DNA from: Desertivirga brevis
GTDB lineage: Bacteria; Bacteroidota; Bacteroidia; Sphingobacteriales; Sphingobacteriaceae
Assembly: GCF_017355835.1 (NCBI RefSeq)
Contig: NZ_JAFEWF010000005.1
Span: 310,001-374,000, forward strand
Length of the DNA stretch: 64,000 nucleotides
Direction: 5' to 3'
Below the pieces are notes generated by a model. That model did no database searches, was not told the origin of the DNA, and saw nothing but the letters and a program-made list of their open reading frames with translations. The translations under genes were made by a program, and so were the position numbers. This document shows positions 19,694 to 29,498 of the stretch, piece by piece (the stretch's first letter is position 1; each line of letters begins with the position of its first letter).

Positions 19694-21037
19694 ATGATGA
19701 GAAAGATTCTCCTTACATGTTTCTATCTGCTTTTTTCAATTCAGCTTTACAGCCAACAGCGGGGAAATAAGCCGGAAAGGGAAAAATGGTTTAGTAGCTT
19801 GGGCTTTGGGTTGTTCATACATTGGAGTATCGATTCACAAATTGGAGCTGTGATCAGTCACTCGCTAGCTGGGGCAAGTCCTGATTTCCGAAAACGTTTT
19901 TTCAACGAACTACCGAAGACTTTCAATCCCTTACGATTTAATCCTGATGAATGGGCCTCATTGGCTAAGTTGGCAGGAATGCGATACGTTGTATTTACGG
20001 CAAAGCATCATTCAGGTTTTTGCATGTTTAAAACTAATTCAACAACCTTTAATATCGCAAATACTCCTTATTCGCATGATATTACAAAGGAGGTTATTAC
20101 AGCCTTCAGGAAACAAGGGATAGCAATTGGATTATATTTCTCACCCGAAGACTTTTATTATCTACATCAAACAGATGTTCCGATCGGACGTCTTCAAAAC
20201 CCTTTACATTATCCAGCGCAAAATGTTGGATTAATGAAATATGACAAAATCCAACTAAAGGAGTTGTTAAGTAATTATGGGAAGATCGACATCATTTTTT
20301 TAGATGGTCCGGCAGAAGGTTTAAAAGAATATTGCTGGGAACTGCAACCGGATATTGTTGTAACGAGAGGTCATATAACAACTCCCGAGCAAAAAGTGCC
20401 TGATACTTCGATTCCATCCCCCTGGGAGAGCTGCCTGACTATGGGCACAGACTGGCAATACAAGCCCACAAACGATCTGTTTAAGTCAGGTACCGAATTA
20501 ATAAATACATTAATAGAAACACGCGCAAAAGGGGGTAACCTTTTATTGAATATAGGACCAAAACCAAATGGTACGATCAGAGAGGAGGAGGAATCTAGGT
20601 TAAGGGAGCTAGCGCTATGGAACTTTGCTAATAGCGAGGCTATTCATGGTGTAACTTCTGCTCCTACATTGAAAGATGGTAATATTTGGTATAGCTGCTC
20701 TCCAAACGGTAAAACTATTTACGCCTACATTACCAAAAATATTTGGCAATATGGGGAAAGAAAGGAAATTGTTTTCCCCTCAATTACTGGTAATGAAAAT
20801 ACCACAGTTAGTATTTTGGGATACGAAAGCAATTTTGTAGAATACCGGCAAAACTTTGATGCCTCGATCAAGATACAAACGGGCCCCCTTGGCCTTATTG
20901 TAAGCGCAGTGAATGGGCAGCGATTCTATACCAATAACAAATGGCCAAATCCGCTTGTGTTTAAAATCTCTGGCGCCCATTTCAGGAAACAGCCTTCTTC
21001 CAAAGTAAATAAATCATCGCTCGACGGAGCTCAATAA
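19694..21037 (+). CDS. GH29 alpha-L-fucosidase (first copy)
   Basis: This is a 447-residue exported retaining glycosidase predicted to release terminal L-fucose. After the signal peptide (KILLTCFYLLFSIQLYSQ) come the GH29 signatures GFGLFIHWS, YVVFTAKHHSGFCMF, IAIGLYFSPED and IIFLDGPAEG, where D204 aligns with the catalytic nucleophile. GGNLLLNIGPKPNG marks the end of the barrel, and a C-terminal beta-sandwich follows. The ATG pair at 19694/19697 follows an AAGGCAGG stretch that could serve as a ribosome binding site; a longer frame back to 19604 overlaps the SGNH gene and lacks signal character. It differs considerably from the second GH29 at 31226. Confidence 0.88.
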   Translation: MMRKILLTCFYLLFSIQLYSQQRGNKPEREKWFSSLGFGLFIHWSIDSQIGAVISHSLAGASPDFRKRFFNELPKTFNPLRFNPDEWASLAKLAGMRYVVFTAKHHSGFCMFKTNSTTFNIANTPYSHDITKEVITAFRKQGIAIGLYFSPEDFYYLHQTDVPIGRLQNPLHYPAQNVGLMKYDKIQLKELLSNYGKIDIIFLDGPAEGLKEYCWELQPDIVVTRGHITTPEQKVPDTSIPSPWESCLTMGTDWQYKPTNDLFKSGTELINTLIETRAKGGNLLLNIGPKPNGTIREEEESRLRELALWNFANSEAIHGVTSAPTLKDGNIWYSCSPNGKTIYAYITKNIWQYGERKEIVFPSITGNENTTVSILGYESNFVEYRQNFDASIKIQTGPLGLIVSAVNGQRFYTNNKWPNPLVFKISGAHFRKQPSSKVNKSSLDGAQ

Positions 21038-21047
21038 ATGATATAAA

Positions 21048-22817
21048 ATGAAAACACACTTATATAAACGCTTAGTTCTGATCTTAATTCTGTTTCTTCC
21101 CGCACTAGCAAATGGACAGAATAATAACTACTACGTCCTTGACATGGTCCACCACAATCCGGGTGAACCGTCAACAAAAAGTGCTTTCACAGATCCATCT
21201 TTCCTAAAGGAGAAGGGTTATAACGGACAAGTAGTTAACGACTTTACTTTTGCCCATGCCGCTCTTACCTTTGACAAGCTTAGTAAAGAAATATTCCCTG
21301 ACGGCTCGGAAGAAAGGAAATGGGTTGAGCAAGCTGCTAAGAAGGTAAAAGAAAATATCGCAGAGGCTCACGCAGCAGGAATAAAGATATATTACTTCAC
21401 AGACATTATAGTTCTTCCAAAAAGGCTAGTAGACATCTATAAGGATGAGATCACGGATAAGGATGGAAAAATCTCCTTTGAGCGGCCTAAGACAGTAGAA
21501 ATTCACAGAATGATGTTGAATGAGCTTTTTGATACCTTTCCTGACCTTGATGGCCTTGTAATCAGAACAGGTGAAACATACCTAAACAACGTACCCCATC
21601 ACACTGGCAACGGACCTATTACAAACGGACCTGCAAGTCATGTAAAACTAATCAATCTTCTACGTGATGAAGTTTGTGTTAAACGCAACAAAATGCTTTT
21701 TTATCGCACGTGGTCGTTTGGCGGAATGCACGAGCAGCCAGACTATTACCTTAAAGTTACAGACCAAATACAGCCTCATCCCAATCTTGTGTTTGCTATT
21801 AAACATACGAAGGGGGATTACCAGAGAACCTTCGATTTTAATCCAACTCTCACTTTAGGTAAACACCCACAAATTATTGAGGTTCAATGCCAGAGAGAAT
21901 ATGAAGGAAAGGGCGCTTATCCCGACTACGTGATGGAGGGGGTGATAAATGGATTTGAAGAATATTCTATGAACAAACCACAACCGGGATACAAGAGCCT
22001 TAAAGAAATTAAGTCCAGCCCCAATTTCCGGGGCGTTTGGTCATGGTCTCGAGGCGGAGGCTGGGTCGGACCCTACATCACCAACGAATTTTGGTGCAGG
22101 CTTAATGCTCTAGTGATTAGCAAATGGGCATTAGATCCTAAGCAGTCAGAAGAAGAAGTATTCAATAAGGTGATCACAGAAATGGGAATTCAAGGGAAGT
22201 CGCGTGAAAGGTTTCGTGAACTTGCTTTACTATCGGCAAAAGCTGTCATCAGAGGCCATTCGAGTGTAAAGTACCCTTTTCAGAACAGCTGGACGTGGTG
22301 GATGCGCGATGAATTCCTATCTGGAACGGACCCCAATTATAACCCGCGGCAATTCTCCTCGGAAGGGCTACTTTATAAGGCATTTACACAGTACTATAAA
22401 GATGGTATACTTCATGGAGCCGTCCAGGAGAAGTATGAGGCGGTAGAGCTCTGGAAAAATATAGAAAAGCTTAGTCGTGGCATCAAAATGAAGGACAAGG
22501 AAGACGAATCTTATGTAAGGGTTTCATCAACCTATGGAATGCTGTTACATCAGATCATAGCTGAAGGCTGGAAAATCATGGCTTTAGGTTTTGAAGGAGA
22601 TAAAACCGGCAAATACGACATAAAAGAAATGCACCAGGCATTATTGAATTATGATAAATACTGGAAACTTTACAAGAATTTCAAGGAGACAAACCCATCG
22701 TCTGCAACACTTTACAAACCTTACTCATTTGAGTACATAGCCCCGACCTATCATGCTGAAAAGGGAATGGGTGCTTCAGTAAATTACTACAGGAAAATTA
22801 TAGCAGATAAGCAATAA
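21048..22817 (+). CDS. Secreted GH67-like TIM-barrel protein of uncertain family
   Basis: This is a 589-residue exported protein (signal peptide LYKRLVLILILFLPALANG). It does not carry a signature I can name with certainty. Parts resemble the alpha-glucuronidase GH67 core: QCQREYEGKGAYPDYVMEG recalls the QEYxG...M..V stretch, and NEFWCRLNALVISKWALDP recalls the N..FxRLAW.P segment after the barrel. Acidic residues in LDGLVIRTGE and TFPDLDG are candidate catalytic positions. It lies in the second susCD operon, 10 bases after GH29. Removal of a uronic acid side chain is a reasonable guess. It could also be a family not yet characterised. Confidence 0.55.
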   Translation: MKTHLYKRLVLILILFLPALANGQNNNYYVLDMVHHNPGEPSTKSAFTDPSFLKEKGYNGQVVNDFTFAHAALTFDKLSKEIFPDGSEERKWVEQAAKKVKENIAEAHAAGIKIYYFTDIIVLPKRLVDIYKDEITDKDGKISFERPKTVEIHRMMLNELFDTFPDLDGLVIRTGETYLNNVPHHTGNGPITNGPASHVKLINLLRDEVCVKRNKMLFYRTWSFGGMHEQPDYYLKVTDQIQPHPNLVFAIKHTKGDYQRTFDFNPTLTLGKHPQIIEVQCQREYEGKGAYPDYVMEGVINGFEEYSMNKPQPGYKSLKEIKSSPNFRGVWSWSRGGGWVGPYITNEFWCRLNALVISKWALDPKQSEEEVFNKVITEMGIQGKSRERFRELALLSAKAVIRGHSSVKYPFQNSWTWWMRDEFLSGTDPNYNPRQFSSEGLLYKAFTQYYKDGILHGAVQEKYEAVELWKNIEKLSRGIKMKDKEDESYVRVSSTYGMLLHQIIAEGWKIMALGFEGDKTGKYDIKEMHQALLNYDKYWKLYKNFKETNPSSATLYKPYSFEYIAPTYHAEKGMGASVNYYRKIIADKQ

Positions 22818-22919
22818 ATGGAACATAGAAAACAGAAATTGAAGAACTATACAGTCCTAACAGTAACTTATCTATTCCTGACCATCCTGTTGTTATTTAT
22901 GCTGTACACATTTATCTGA
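22818..22919 (+). CDS. Possible 33-residue single-span membrane protein
   Basis: An ATG directly abuts the preceding TAA stop (TAAATG) and opens a 33-residue frame. It has a basic N-terminus (EHRKQKLKN) followed by one hydrophobic segment (VTYLFLTILLLFMLYTFI). This charge pattern predicts an inner-membrane peptide with its N-terminus inside. It lies between the GH67-like gene and the HTCS gene. There is no homology evidence, but the composition is far from random for so short a frame. Confidence 0.45.
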   Translation: MEHRKQKLKNYTVLTVTYLFLTILLLFMLYTFI

Positions 22920-23020
22920 CAAAAAAGATACTTTTAGCACAGAAACGGATAACTTGAATTAAAGAAGCCAAACCCGTTATTTAATAGGAAGAAAGTATAT
23001 TAATAACCAACCAGTTTAGG

Positions 23021-26000
23021 ATGTCAGTTAAAGGATTTTTATTTATCTTCTTGTACGTAGCCGTTCTTACCTTTAAGGAGGCTGGCGCTCAGGAAGAAAA
23101 AGCAATAATAAGTCCTGGCGTACGCTTCGATCATTATTTCAGTAACGAGGGACTGCCAGACAACCGGGTGCGCAATCTTTTCCAGGACAGCAGAGGATAT
23201 TTGTGGGTTGGAACAATGAATGGGCTTTGCCGTTTTGATGGTTATTCGTTTAGGAAATTTTACAAAAACAAGGCGCCAAAAGCTATTACCACAAGTTGGG
23301 CTTATTCTATTACTGAGGATGATAACAGTGATTTGTATATTGGTTCGAGGTACGGATTAAGCAAGTTTGTAAGGAACACAGAACAATTTTTTGAGATAAA
23401 TGTGCCGGGATCAAGCACAGACGTTGTTTCTGCTCTCCTTTTTCATGATAGAAAGCTATGGATTGGAACCTCAAAAGGCCTGTCCCTGTATGATCCTAAC
23501 ACAAGGAAAACTAAAACTTTAAGCTCTTTTCCATTCAAAAATGGAGTGAAAAAAATAATACAGTCCTGGGGCGACTGCCTATGGTTAGCGTGCGACCAGG
23601 GCGTAGTTCGTTTCAATACCAAAACGCTTGCCTTCCAACTATTTGACATAGATATCAAACCAAACCCTTATGGAGACAGGATCTGGTCTTTGTACGAGGA
23701 TCAGAGGTCGCTATATATTGGAACCGGTGGAGATGGAATTATTAAACTGGAGTTCGATGCCGAGCAAAATAAATACACCGATTTTAATCGTTTTGAGCAG
23801 CTTTTAACAAACGGTTCGGAGCTTAGGAACCTTCAGGTTTTCGATATTGTTAAATGGCGTAATGGAGAACTTTGGCTTGCTACTGAAGATGGACTGGCCA
23901 GGATAAGGAGCTTGAATAAAAAAACGAGTTTAGAATTTTTCAGAAATAACCCACTTGACAAGAATAGCATCAGCAATAATATAATTTACAGGCTGCTAAT
24001 TGACCGTACAGGTGTACTTTGGTGTGGCACAGAACTCGGGTTAAATAAATCAGATCTAAATCTCCTCGCATTTCAGTATTATGCGTTCAAGGGAATAGGC
24101 ATTGCTGATCAGGTAAGGGCTATTGCATCTGAAGATGGAATAAATATTTACCTCGGTACGGCTAGTTCAGGGCTTTATAAATACAATACAAGTTCTGGCC
24201 AAACATCGCTTCTTAAACTTGGTGATGAACACCTTTCCTATAATGCTTATCGCTCACTAAATTTTAATAACGGAAATCTTTGGGCGGGAACTCTAGGGGG
24301 AACCATGAAAATTACTGCTATTAATACAACCAGCAGTATAAAAAACCTTAATGCACAGGCGAGTTTTGCTACCCTAACGGATTCCAGAGGCAATTTATGG
24401 ATTGGAACCAATAAGGGATTACTTAAATACGACGCCCAAGGAAACAAAGTAGAATTGAAGGGAAGACACAATATTCCGACGCTTATAAAAAATGGTTTTG
24501 TGAGGCAGATCTACGAAGATAAGAAGGGGAATTTGTGGCTGGGCTTTGAGAATGGAGGTTTAATAGTACTCGACCCGCAATCTGGATCGTATTTCCATTT
24601 CAATGCCAGGACACCGGAGCATGAATTGCTTGGCTCTAATGTCTTAGCAATTGCGGAAGCCCCCGCAAATGTTTTTTGGGTTGGAACTGAATCAGGACTC
24701 AACAGAATCACTTTAAAAAGCAACAGGATTTCTGATTATACAGTTAAAAGGTATACTGATGCCGAGGGGTTACCTGATAAATCTATTATCGGCATCTTGA
24801 ATTCTGGAGATGGTCTTTTGTGGATATCAACGATCAAGGGCCTGAGCAGATTTGACATTCTTAAGGAAACGTTTCAAACCTATTTGTCAAATGTAAATTT
24901 TAGTATCGGAAGTTGTTATAAAGTTTCACCTGACAAATTGCTTTTCGGTACAAGCAATGGCTTTATTTCATTTAACCCCAGTCTGATTCCAAAGGCACAA
25001 AATCCACCGACGGTTGCACTATCTGAATTAAAACTCTTCAATCAACCTGTTGAGATTGGTCAGGAGTTCAATAAAGATATCATCCTTAAACAAAGTATCT
25101 CATCTACCCAAGAAATTAAGCTGAACTACCATAACAACGTGTTCACCATAGGCTTTACAGCATTACATTTTTCAAATCCTGATAAAAACAAATACTCTTA
25201 TAAAATGGAGGGATTTGACAAGAACTGGATCGAAGCAGATGCAGCGTCGCGCAATGCAACTTACACAAACCTCGATGCTGGAACATACTATTTTAAAGTA
25301 AGAGCCTCAAACTACATGAATAATTGGAGTAGAAGTGCGGCAGTACTGAAGGTAACTGTTCTTCCACCGCCTTGGAAAACCTGGTGGGCTATTGTGCTTT
25401 ATATTACTCTTTTTAATATACTGCTTTACATTCTGATCAAATATGTTTTGATTCAATCCCGGCAGCGTCAGGAGATCGAGTACCAAAAAATCGAAAAGGA
25501 ACAATTGAAGCGATTGAACGAAATGAAAGTTAACTTCTTCACAAACATTTCTCATGAATTCAGGACCCCGCTAACCTTGATCTCGGCACCGGTAGAGGAA
25601 CTGATGGGTAACGCGAGTCTAGGTAAGGAGGAAAAACAAAAGGTGAGCTTTATTTATAGAAACTGCAAGAAATTACTTTTGTTGCTCGATGAATTGATGA
25701 CCTTTCAGAAGGCAGAGCAAGGAATGCTTAAACTCAAGGCCGTTCCTATGGACATCACCGGATTCCTTCATGCAATCTTCGTAAATTTTCAACCTCTGGC
25801 GGAACGGAACAAGATCAATTTGAAACTGGAGAATGTTGTTGGGAAAAAAATAATGGCATTTGATCCAGGAAAGCTTGAAATGGTATTAAATAACTTGATC
25901 TCTAATGCATTTAAATTCACACCAGAAGGAGGAGAGATCTCCATAATTGTTGCTTTGGACCAGGATGAGTTGACTGAAGTTCCACAATTGTCAATAACGG

Positions 26001-27079
26001 TGGAGGACAATGGAAAAGGAATTCCTGGCAGCGACTTACCTTATATTTTCGAACGTTTTTATTCTGAGCACAATAAACAGGGAACGGGTGTGGGATTAGC
26101 ACTAACGAGAAACCTTGTAGAGTTGCATAACGGTACGATTAAAGTTGACAGTATTCCGGGAAAAGGCACAAGCTTTAAAATCGTACTTCCTTGCAAAAAC
26201 GATAACCAGCAGAGTTCTTGTCCGGGAAGTATTCTTCAGGAATTTGCGCCTATGACAATAGATAGTAAGGAGGTAATGTTTATTGCGAAGTCTGAAAATC
26301 AGAAGAAAACTAAGCTTTTGATCGTAGAGGATAATAAGGAGATTTTAGATTATCTGGAGATGCTCTTTGAATCACAATATTCCGTGGCCCGGGCAATGAA
26401 TGGATTGGAGGCTTTGGAAATAATTAAGGAGAATGAACCTGAACTGATTATTAGCGATATGATGATGCCGCTAATGGATGGAAAAGAACTTTGCAAACAA
26501 ATAAAATCAGATCTTAACACTAGTCATATTCCATTTATTCTCCTTACCGCGAAAACGACTGATGATGACAAGTTACAAGGTTTACAAACTGGTGCAGACG
26601 ACTATATCGCAAAGCCCTTCCATCCAGAAATTTTAAAGGTTAAGGCGGAAAATCTTATAGAATCTAAGCGCCGTCTGATTGAAAAATATAGGGGAGATGG
26701 AGTAATAATTCCTAAAGATATAGCAAAGAATCCCCTTGACGAACAATTCCTTCAAAAGGTTCTTGACACAATTAACGCTAACCTGGCCAATGATGAGTTT
26801 TCTGTAGAAGACCTTGGAGCTGCAGTATTTATGAGCCGCAGTCATTTGTTTAGAAAACTAAAGGCAATAACAGGTCAAACGCCCATAGAATTAATTTATC
26901 AGGTGAGGATCAAGCATTCCATGGATTTGCTATTGCAGAGAAAATTATCCATATCAGAAATAGCCTATGAAGTAGGCTTCAAAAATCCGTCTTCATTCAC
27001 CTCATCTTTTAAGAAACAATACGGGAAATCACCGAAGGAATACTTAGGTGATGTAATTAAAGAGCAACAAGCGGAATAA
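23021..27079 (+). CDS. Hybrid two-component system sensor/regulator (HTCS)
   Basis: This 1352-residue one-protein signalling chain senses a glycan product in the periplasm and activates PUL transcription. A signal sequence is followed by a periplasmic sensor of repeated propeller units (YLWVGTMNGLCRFDG, LWIGTSKGLSLYDP and many like them) up to about residue 700. A Y_Y_Y domain (YFKVRASNYMNNWS), a membrane helix at about 788-812, HisKA with H845 (SHEFRTP), HATPase (about 945-1060), a receiver domain with D1146 (ISDMMMP), and an AraC-type HTH (about 1245-1345, ISEIAYEVGFKNPSSF) follow. It is the only HTCS in the window and the likely reader of the repeated sites at 3721, 10397, 13693 and 27109. 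Confidence 0.95.
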   Translation: MSVKGFLFIFLYVAVLTFKEAGAQEEKAIISPGVRFDHYFSNEGLPDNRVRNLFQDSRGYLWVGTMNGLCRFDGYSFRKFYKNKAPKAITTSWAYSITEDDNSDLYIGSRYGLSKFVRNTEQFFEINVPGSSTDVVSALLFHDRKLWIGTSKGLSLYDPNTRKTKTLSSFPFKNGVKKIIQSWGDCLWLACDQGVVRFNTKTLAFQLFDIDIKPNPYGDRIWSLYEDQRSLYIGTGGDGIIKLEFDAEQNKYTDFNRFEQLLTNGSELRNLQVFDIVKWRNGELWLATEDGLARIRSLNKKTSLEFFRNNPLDKNSISNNIIYRLLIDRTGVLWCGTELGLNKSDLNLLAFQYYAFKGIGIADQVRAIASEDGINIYLGTASSGLYKYNTSSGQTSLLKLGDEHLSYNAYRSLNFNNGNLWAGTLGGTMKITAINTTSSIKNLNAQASFATLTDSRGNLWIGTNKGLLKYDAQGNKVELKGRHNIPTLIKNGFVRQIYEDKKGNLWLGFENGGLIVLDPQSGSYFHFNARTPEHELLGSNVLAIAEAPANVFWVGTESGLNRITLKSNRISDYTVKRYTDAEGLPDKSIIGILNSGDGLLWISTIKGLSRFDILKETFQTYLSNVNFSIGSCYKVSPDKLLFGTSNGFISFNPSLIPKAQNPPTVALSELKLFNQPVEIGQEFNKDIILKQSISSTQEIKLNYHNNVFTIGFTALHFSNPDKNKYSYKMEGFDKNWIEADAASRNATYTNLDAGTYYFKVRASNYMNNWSRSAAVLKVTVLPPPWKTWWAIVLYITLFNILLYILIKYVLIQSRQRQEIEYQKIEKEQLKRLNEMKVNFFTNISHEFRTPLTLISAPVEELMGNASLGKEEKQKVSFIYRNCKKLLLLLDELMTFQKAEQGMLKLKAVPMDITGFLHAIFVNFQPLAERNKINLKLENVVGKKIMAFDPGKLEMVLNNLISNAFKFTPEGGEISIIVALDQDELTEVPQLSITVEDNGKGIPGSDLPYIFERFYSEHNKQGTGVGLALTRNLVELHNGTIKVDSIPGKGTSFKIVLPCKNDNQQSSCPGSILQEFAPMTIDSKEVMFIAKSENQKKTKLLIVEDNKEILDYLEMLFESQYSVARAMNGLEALEIIKENEPELIISDMMMPLMDGKELCKQIKSDLNTSHIPFILLTAKTTDDDKLQGLQTGADDYIAKPFHPEILKVKAENLIESKRRLIEKYRGDGVIIPKDIAKNPLDEQFLQKVLDTINANLANDEFSVEDLGAAVFMSRSHLFRKLKAITGQTPIELIYQVRIKHSMDLLLQRKLSISEIAYEVGFKNPSSFTSSFKKQYGKSPKEYLGDVIKEQQAE

Positions 27080-27108
27080 ATGCACTTTGGTCATCTGAAA
27101 ACAGTTCC

Positions 27109-27126
27109 TGCAACATTTCCAACAGC
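27109..27126 (+). promoter_or_regulatory. Putative HTCS half-site upstream of beta-helix glycosidase (site D)
   Basis: TGCAACATTTCCAACAGC matches the second half-site of sites A-C at most conserved positions. The partner half-site 21 bp upstream is poor here. It lies 37 bp before a perfect -7 element at 27146-27153, the same spacing as at the other sites. Confidence 0.45.
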
Positions 27127-27145
27127 CAGAGAGCTCAATGAAAAA

Positions 27146-27153
27146 TACATTTG
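27146..27153 (+). promoter_or_regulatory. Promoter -7 element TACATTTG
   Basis: TACATTTG matches the Bacteroidota TAnnTTTG consensus exactly. It lies about 50 bases before the chosen start of the downstream gene and 37 bp after site D. A clear -33 element is absent, as expected for an activator-dependent promoter. Confidence 0.55.
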
Positions 27154-27207
27154 CTCCTATTGTTCTAATTCAACTAACCAATGATTCTAGTTTCAGAAAG
27201 TAGGCAC

Positions 27208-29478
27208 ATGCTAAAGTTTTTAATCAATAGTGCGATCTGCACCCTCTTTTTGGTTTTGACTTTCAATTATAGTTCATCTGCACAGCAAGGTAAACTTGTA
27301 ACCCTTTATGTTTCCTCTTCTGGCAACGACAATAACCCCGGCAGTGCAACTGCTCCTCTGAGATCTATAGAGATGGCAAGAAACCTGATAAGGAAATTGA
27401 AGCAAACAAAAAAGCTTAATTCAGCTCGATTTACAGTAATAATAAAAGCGGGAACGTACTTTTTACCCGAAGGAATTAAATTTGATGAAAGGGATTCCGG
27501 AACACCCGGCTCACCAATATCTTATAATGCAGAGGAGGGAGCCAAGGTAGAACTCATTGGGGCGAAGGTAATTCCGGATACTATGGTTAGGCCGATCAAT
27601 ACCAGCACTTATAAACGCCTCCATCCCAAGACAGATCCCTCGAAGGTATTCGAAGTTGATCTAAGGTTCTTAAAACTAAAGAATGCATCTCGTTTTGCCC
27701 CGTCGAACTGTTTCTCCGACAGTTGGCACATCATTGATCTTTTCATGAATGGTAGAAGGCAGCCACTTTCTCAATGGCCTAACCCTGCGGAGAATATTAA
27801 TAACACTAACGATCCGGGTTGGGTTACATGTAATGGATCAAAGGACAGTAGAACTTTTTTCTTTGGAAAGGGGGGGAAGCCGGAGGATAAAGAAACCTTA
27901 AATGAAGTTGATCTAGATAAATCCAGGCGGTCGACACGTTGGGCTGCAGCTATTAAAGAGGGACATGAAATTTGGCTAAAAGGTTTTTGGCGGGTACCGT
28001 GGGAACCATTTACGATTAAGGTTGAGAACATTTCGGCTGAAGAGCAAACAATAAAGCTTACAGAGGAGCCTGAAGGGGGGATGGGATCAAAGTACAGCAG
28101 TATTGCGAGTAAGGATCCCCTATGGAGAACCGGAAATGGAAAGGAGAAATGGAGAGCGGTTAATTTGCTGGAAGAAATTGACTACCCGGGTGAATGGGCA
28201 CTCGATATTAAGGATCAAAAACTTTATTTCTATGCCCCTATGCCTGTTGCAAATTTGCAATTAATGATCGCCGATTCAGACCATCCCGTTATTTCTGTGA
28301 ATACAGCATCAGATTTAAAGTTCACTGGCTTACATATCTCTGGTACACGTTCGAACGGTATTGAAATAGTCACAAGTAGTCGTACTACAATTGCGGGGTG
28401 TACTATCTATAATGTTGGAAACAATGGAATCACAATGAGGGGTGGCAATAAAAACCTTATTCGAAGCAACACAATTTATGAGACAGGAGGTGCAGGAATA
28501 GTGGCTGCTAATTCTGGCAACAGGAAATTACTGAAGTCGGGGGACGCTACTATTGAGAATAACCACATTTATCATGTTGGAAAATTATCATTCCGGGAGG
28601 CTGTTCAGCTATCAAACTGCGTAGGGCTTACTTTAAGACATAACCTGATGCATGACATGCCTAAAAGTGGCGTAAGGACAGATATGGTCAACAATTGTAT
28701 TTTCGAATATAATGAGATTCACAATATAGCTCTTGGCGAAAGTGATAACGGAGCGTTCTATAACTACGGTGGATGGAGTACCTACGGAAATATCTTCAGG
28801 TACAATCTTGTACATCACATCAATCGCTCTAATGGTTTTTATTGTGATGATGGAGATAGCGGAGATCTCTTTTATAATAATGTAGTATATGATGCAATTG
28901 ATGCAGTAAAGTTTGGAGGTGGACATAATAATATTGCCAGGAATAACCTGTTTATCCGTTGTAAAGACCAGGGGATTGATGACCGTGGTATTGCACGTAA
29001 TTACAGATTGGGAAGTCATTATGAAGAACGGTTGCTTGAGATGAAACCCTTACAGGAACCCTGGAAATCTTACGGTAAAAAACTAATGTTAGACTTTGGG
29101 CTGGGATCGAAGCTTTGGACGGATATATTAAATCCAGACTGGCACCCTGAATACCCAAATGGTTGTGCTCTATTAGACAACATTTCGGTTCAGTGCGGTC
29201 CTTACCTCAGGCCTAAGCATGGTCGTATTGAAATAAGTGGTAATCTCGAGTTACCCTCAATTAAAGATGCAGGTTTTACTAATGTTGAACAACTAGATTT
29301 CAGTACCACTAACCCAAATATCCTTGAAAAATTCCCAAATCTCAATACAATCCTTCCGATCATTGGTCTTCAAAAAGATAGCTTTCGAAAATACTTACCG
29401 ACAAAAGGTGATACGGGAGGACTAGAAAATCGCGGAAAAGCAGGCAATGAATGGGATGAGGACCAGCTGATAAAATAA
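27208..29478 (+). CDS. Right-handed beta-helix glycosidase-like protein (GH141/GH120-like)
   Basis: This is a 756-residue exported protein (signal peptide LKFLINSAICTLFLVLTFNYSSSAQ). It opens with LYVSSSGNDNNPGSATAPL and includes beta-helix coils such as GLHISGTRSNGIEIVTSSRT and NNGITMRGGNKNLI. The stretch around DNGAFYNYGG and GFYCDDGDSGDLFYNNVV carries clustered acidic residues of the sort found in GH120 and GH141 beta-helix glycosidases. GH141 includes an alpha-L-fucosidase from rhamnogalacturonan-II degradation, which would suit this locus, but the assignment is tentative. An in-frame ATG at 27181 would add nine residues. It probably heads an operon through GH105. Confidence 0.7.
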   Translation: MLKFLINSAICTLFLVLTFNYSSSAQQGKLVTLYVSSSGNDNNPGSATAPLRSIEMARNLIRKLKQTKKLNSARFTVIIKAGTYFLPEGIKFDERDSGTPGSPISYNAEEGAKVELIGAKVIPDTMVRPINTSTYKRLHPKTDPSKVFEVDLRFLKLKNASRFAPSNCFSDSWHIIDLFMNGRRQPLSQWPNPAENINNTNDPGWVTCNGSKDSRTFFFGKGGKPEDKETLNEVDLDKSRRSTRWAAAIKEGHEIWLKGFWRVPWEPFTIKVENISAEEQTIKLTEEPEGGMGSKYSSIASKDPLWRTGNGKEKWRAVNLLEEIDYPGEWALDIKDQKLYFYAPMPVANLQLMIADSDHPVISVNTASDLKFTGLHISGTRSNGIEIVTSSRTTIAGCTIYNVGNNGITMRGGNKNLIRSNTIYETGGAGIVAANSGNRKLLKSGDATIENNHIYHVGKLSFREAVQLSNCVGLTLRHNLMHDMPKSGVRTDMVNNCIFEYNEIHNIALGESDNGAFYNYGGWSTYGNIFRYNLVHHINRSNGFYCDDGDSGDLFYNNVVYDAIDAVKFGGGHNNIARNNLFIRCKDQGIDDRGIARNYRLGSHYEERLLEMKPLQEPWKSYGKKLMLDFGLGSKLWTDILNPDWHPEYPNGCALLDNISVQCGPYLRPKHGRIEISGNLELPSIKDAGFTNVEQLDFSTTNPNILEKFPNLNTILPIIGLQKDSFRKYLPTKGDTGGLENRGKAGNEWDEDQLIK

Positions 29479-29498
29479 CCTTCTAAATAATACACTAC

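Noticed and set aside
27080..27184. 34-codon frame directly after the HTCS stop (TAAATG)
   Set aside because: It spans the operator-like site D and the -7 element, has no hydrophobic or domain pattern, and is likely chance.
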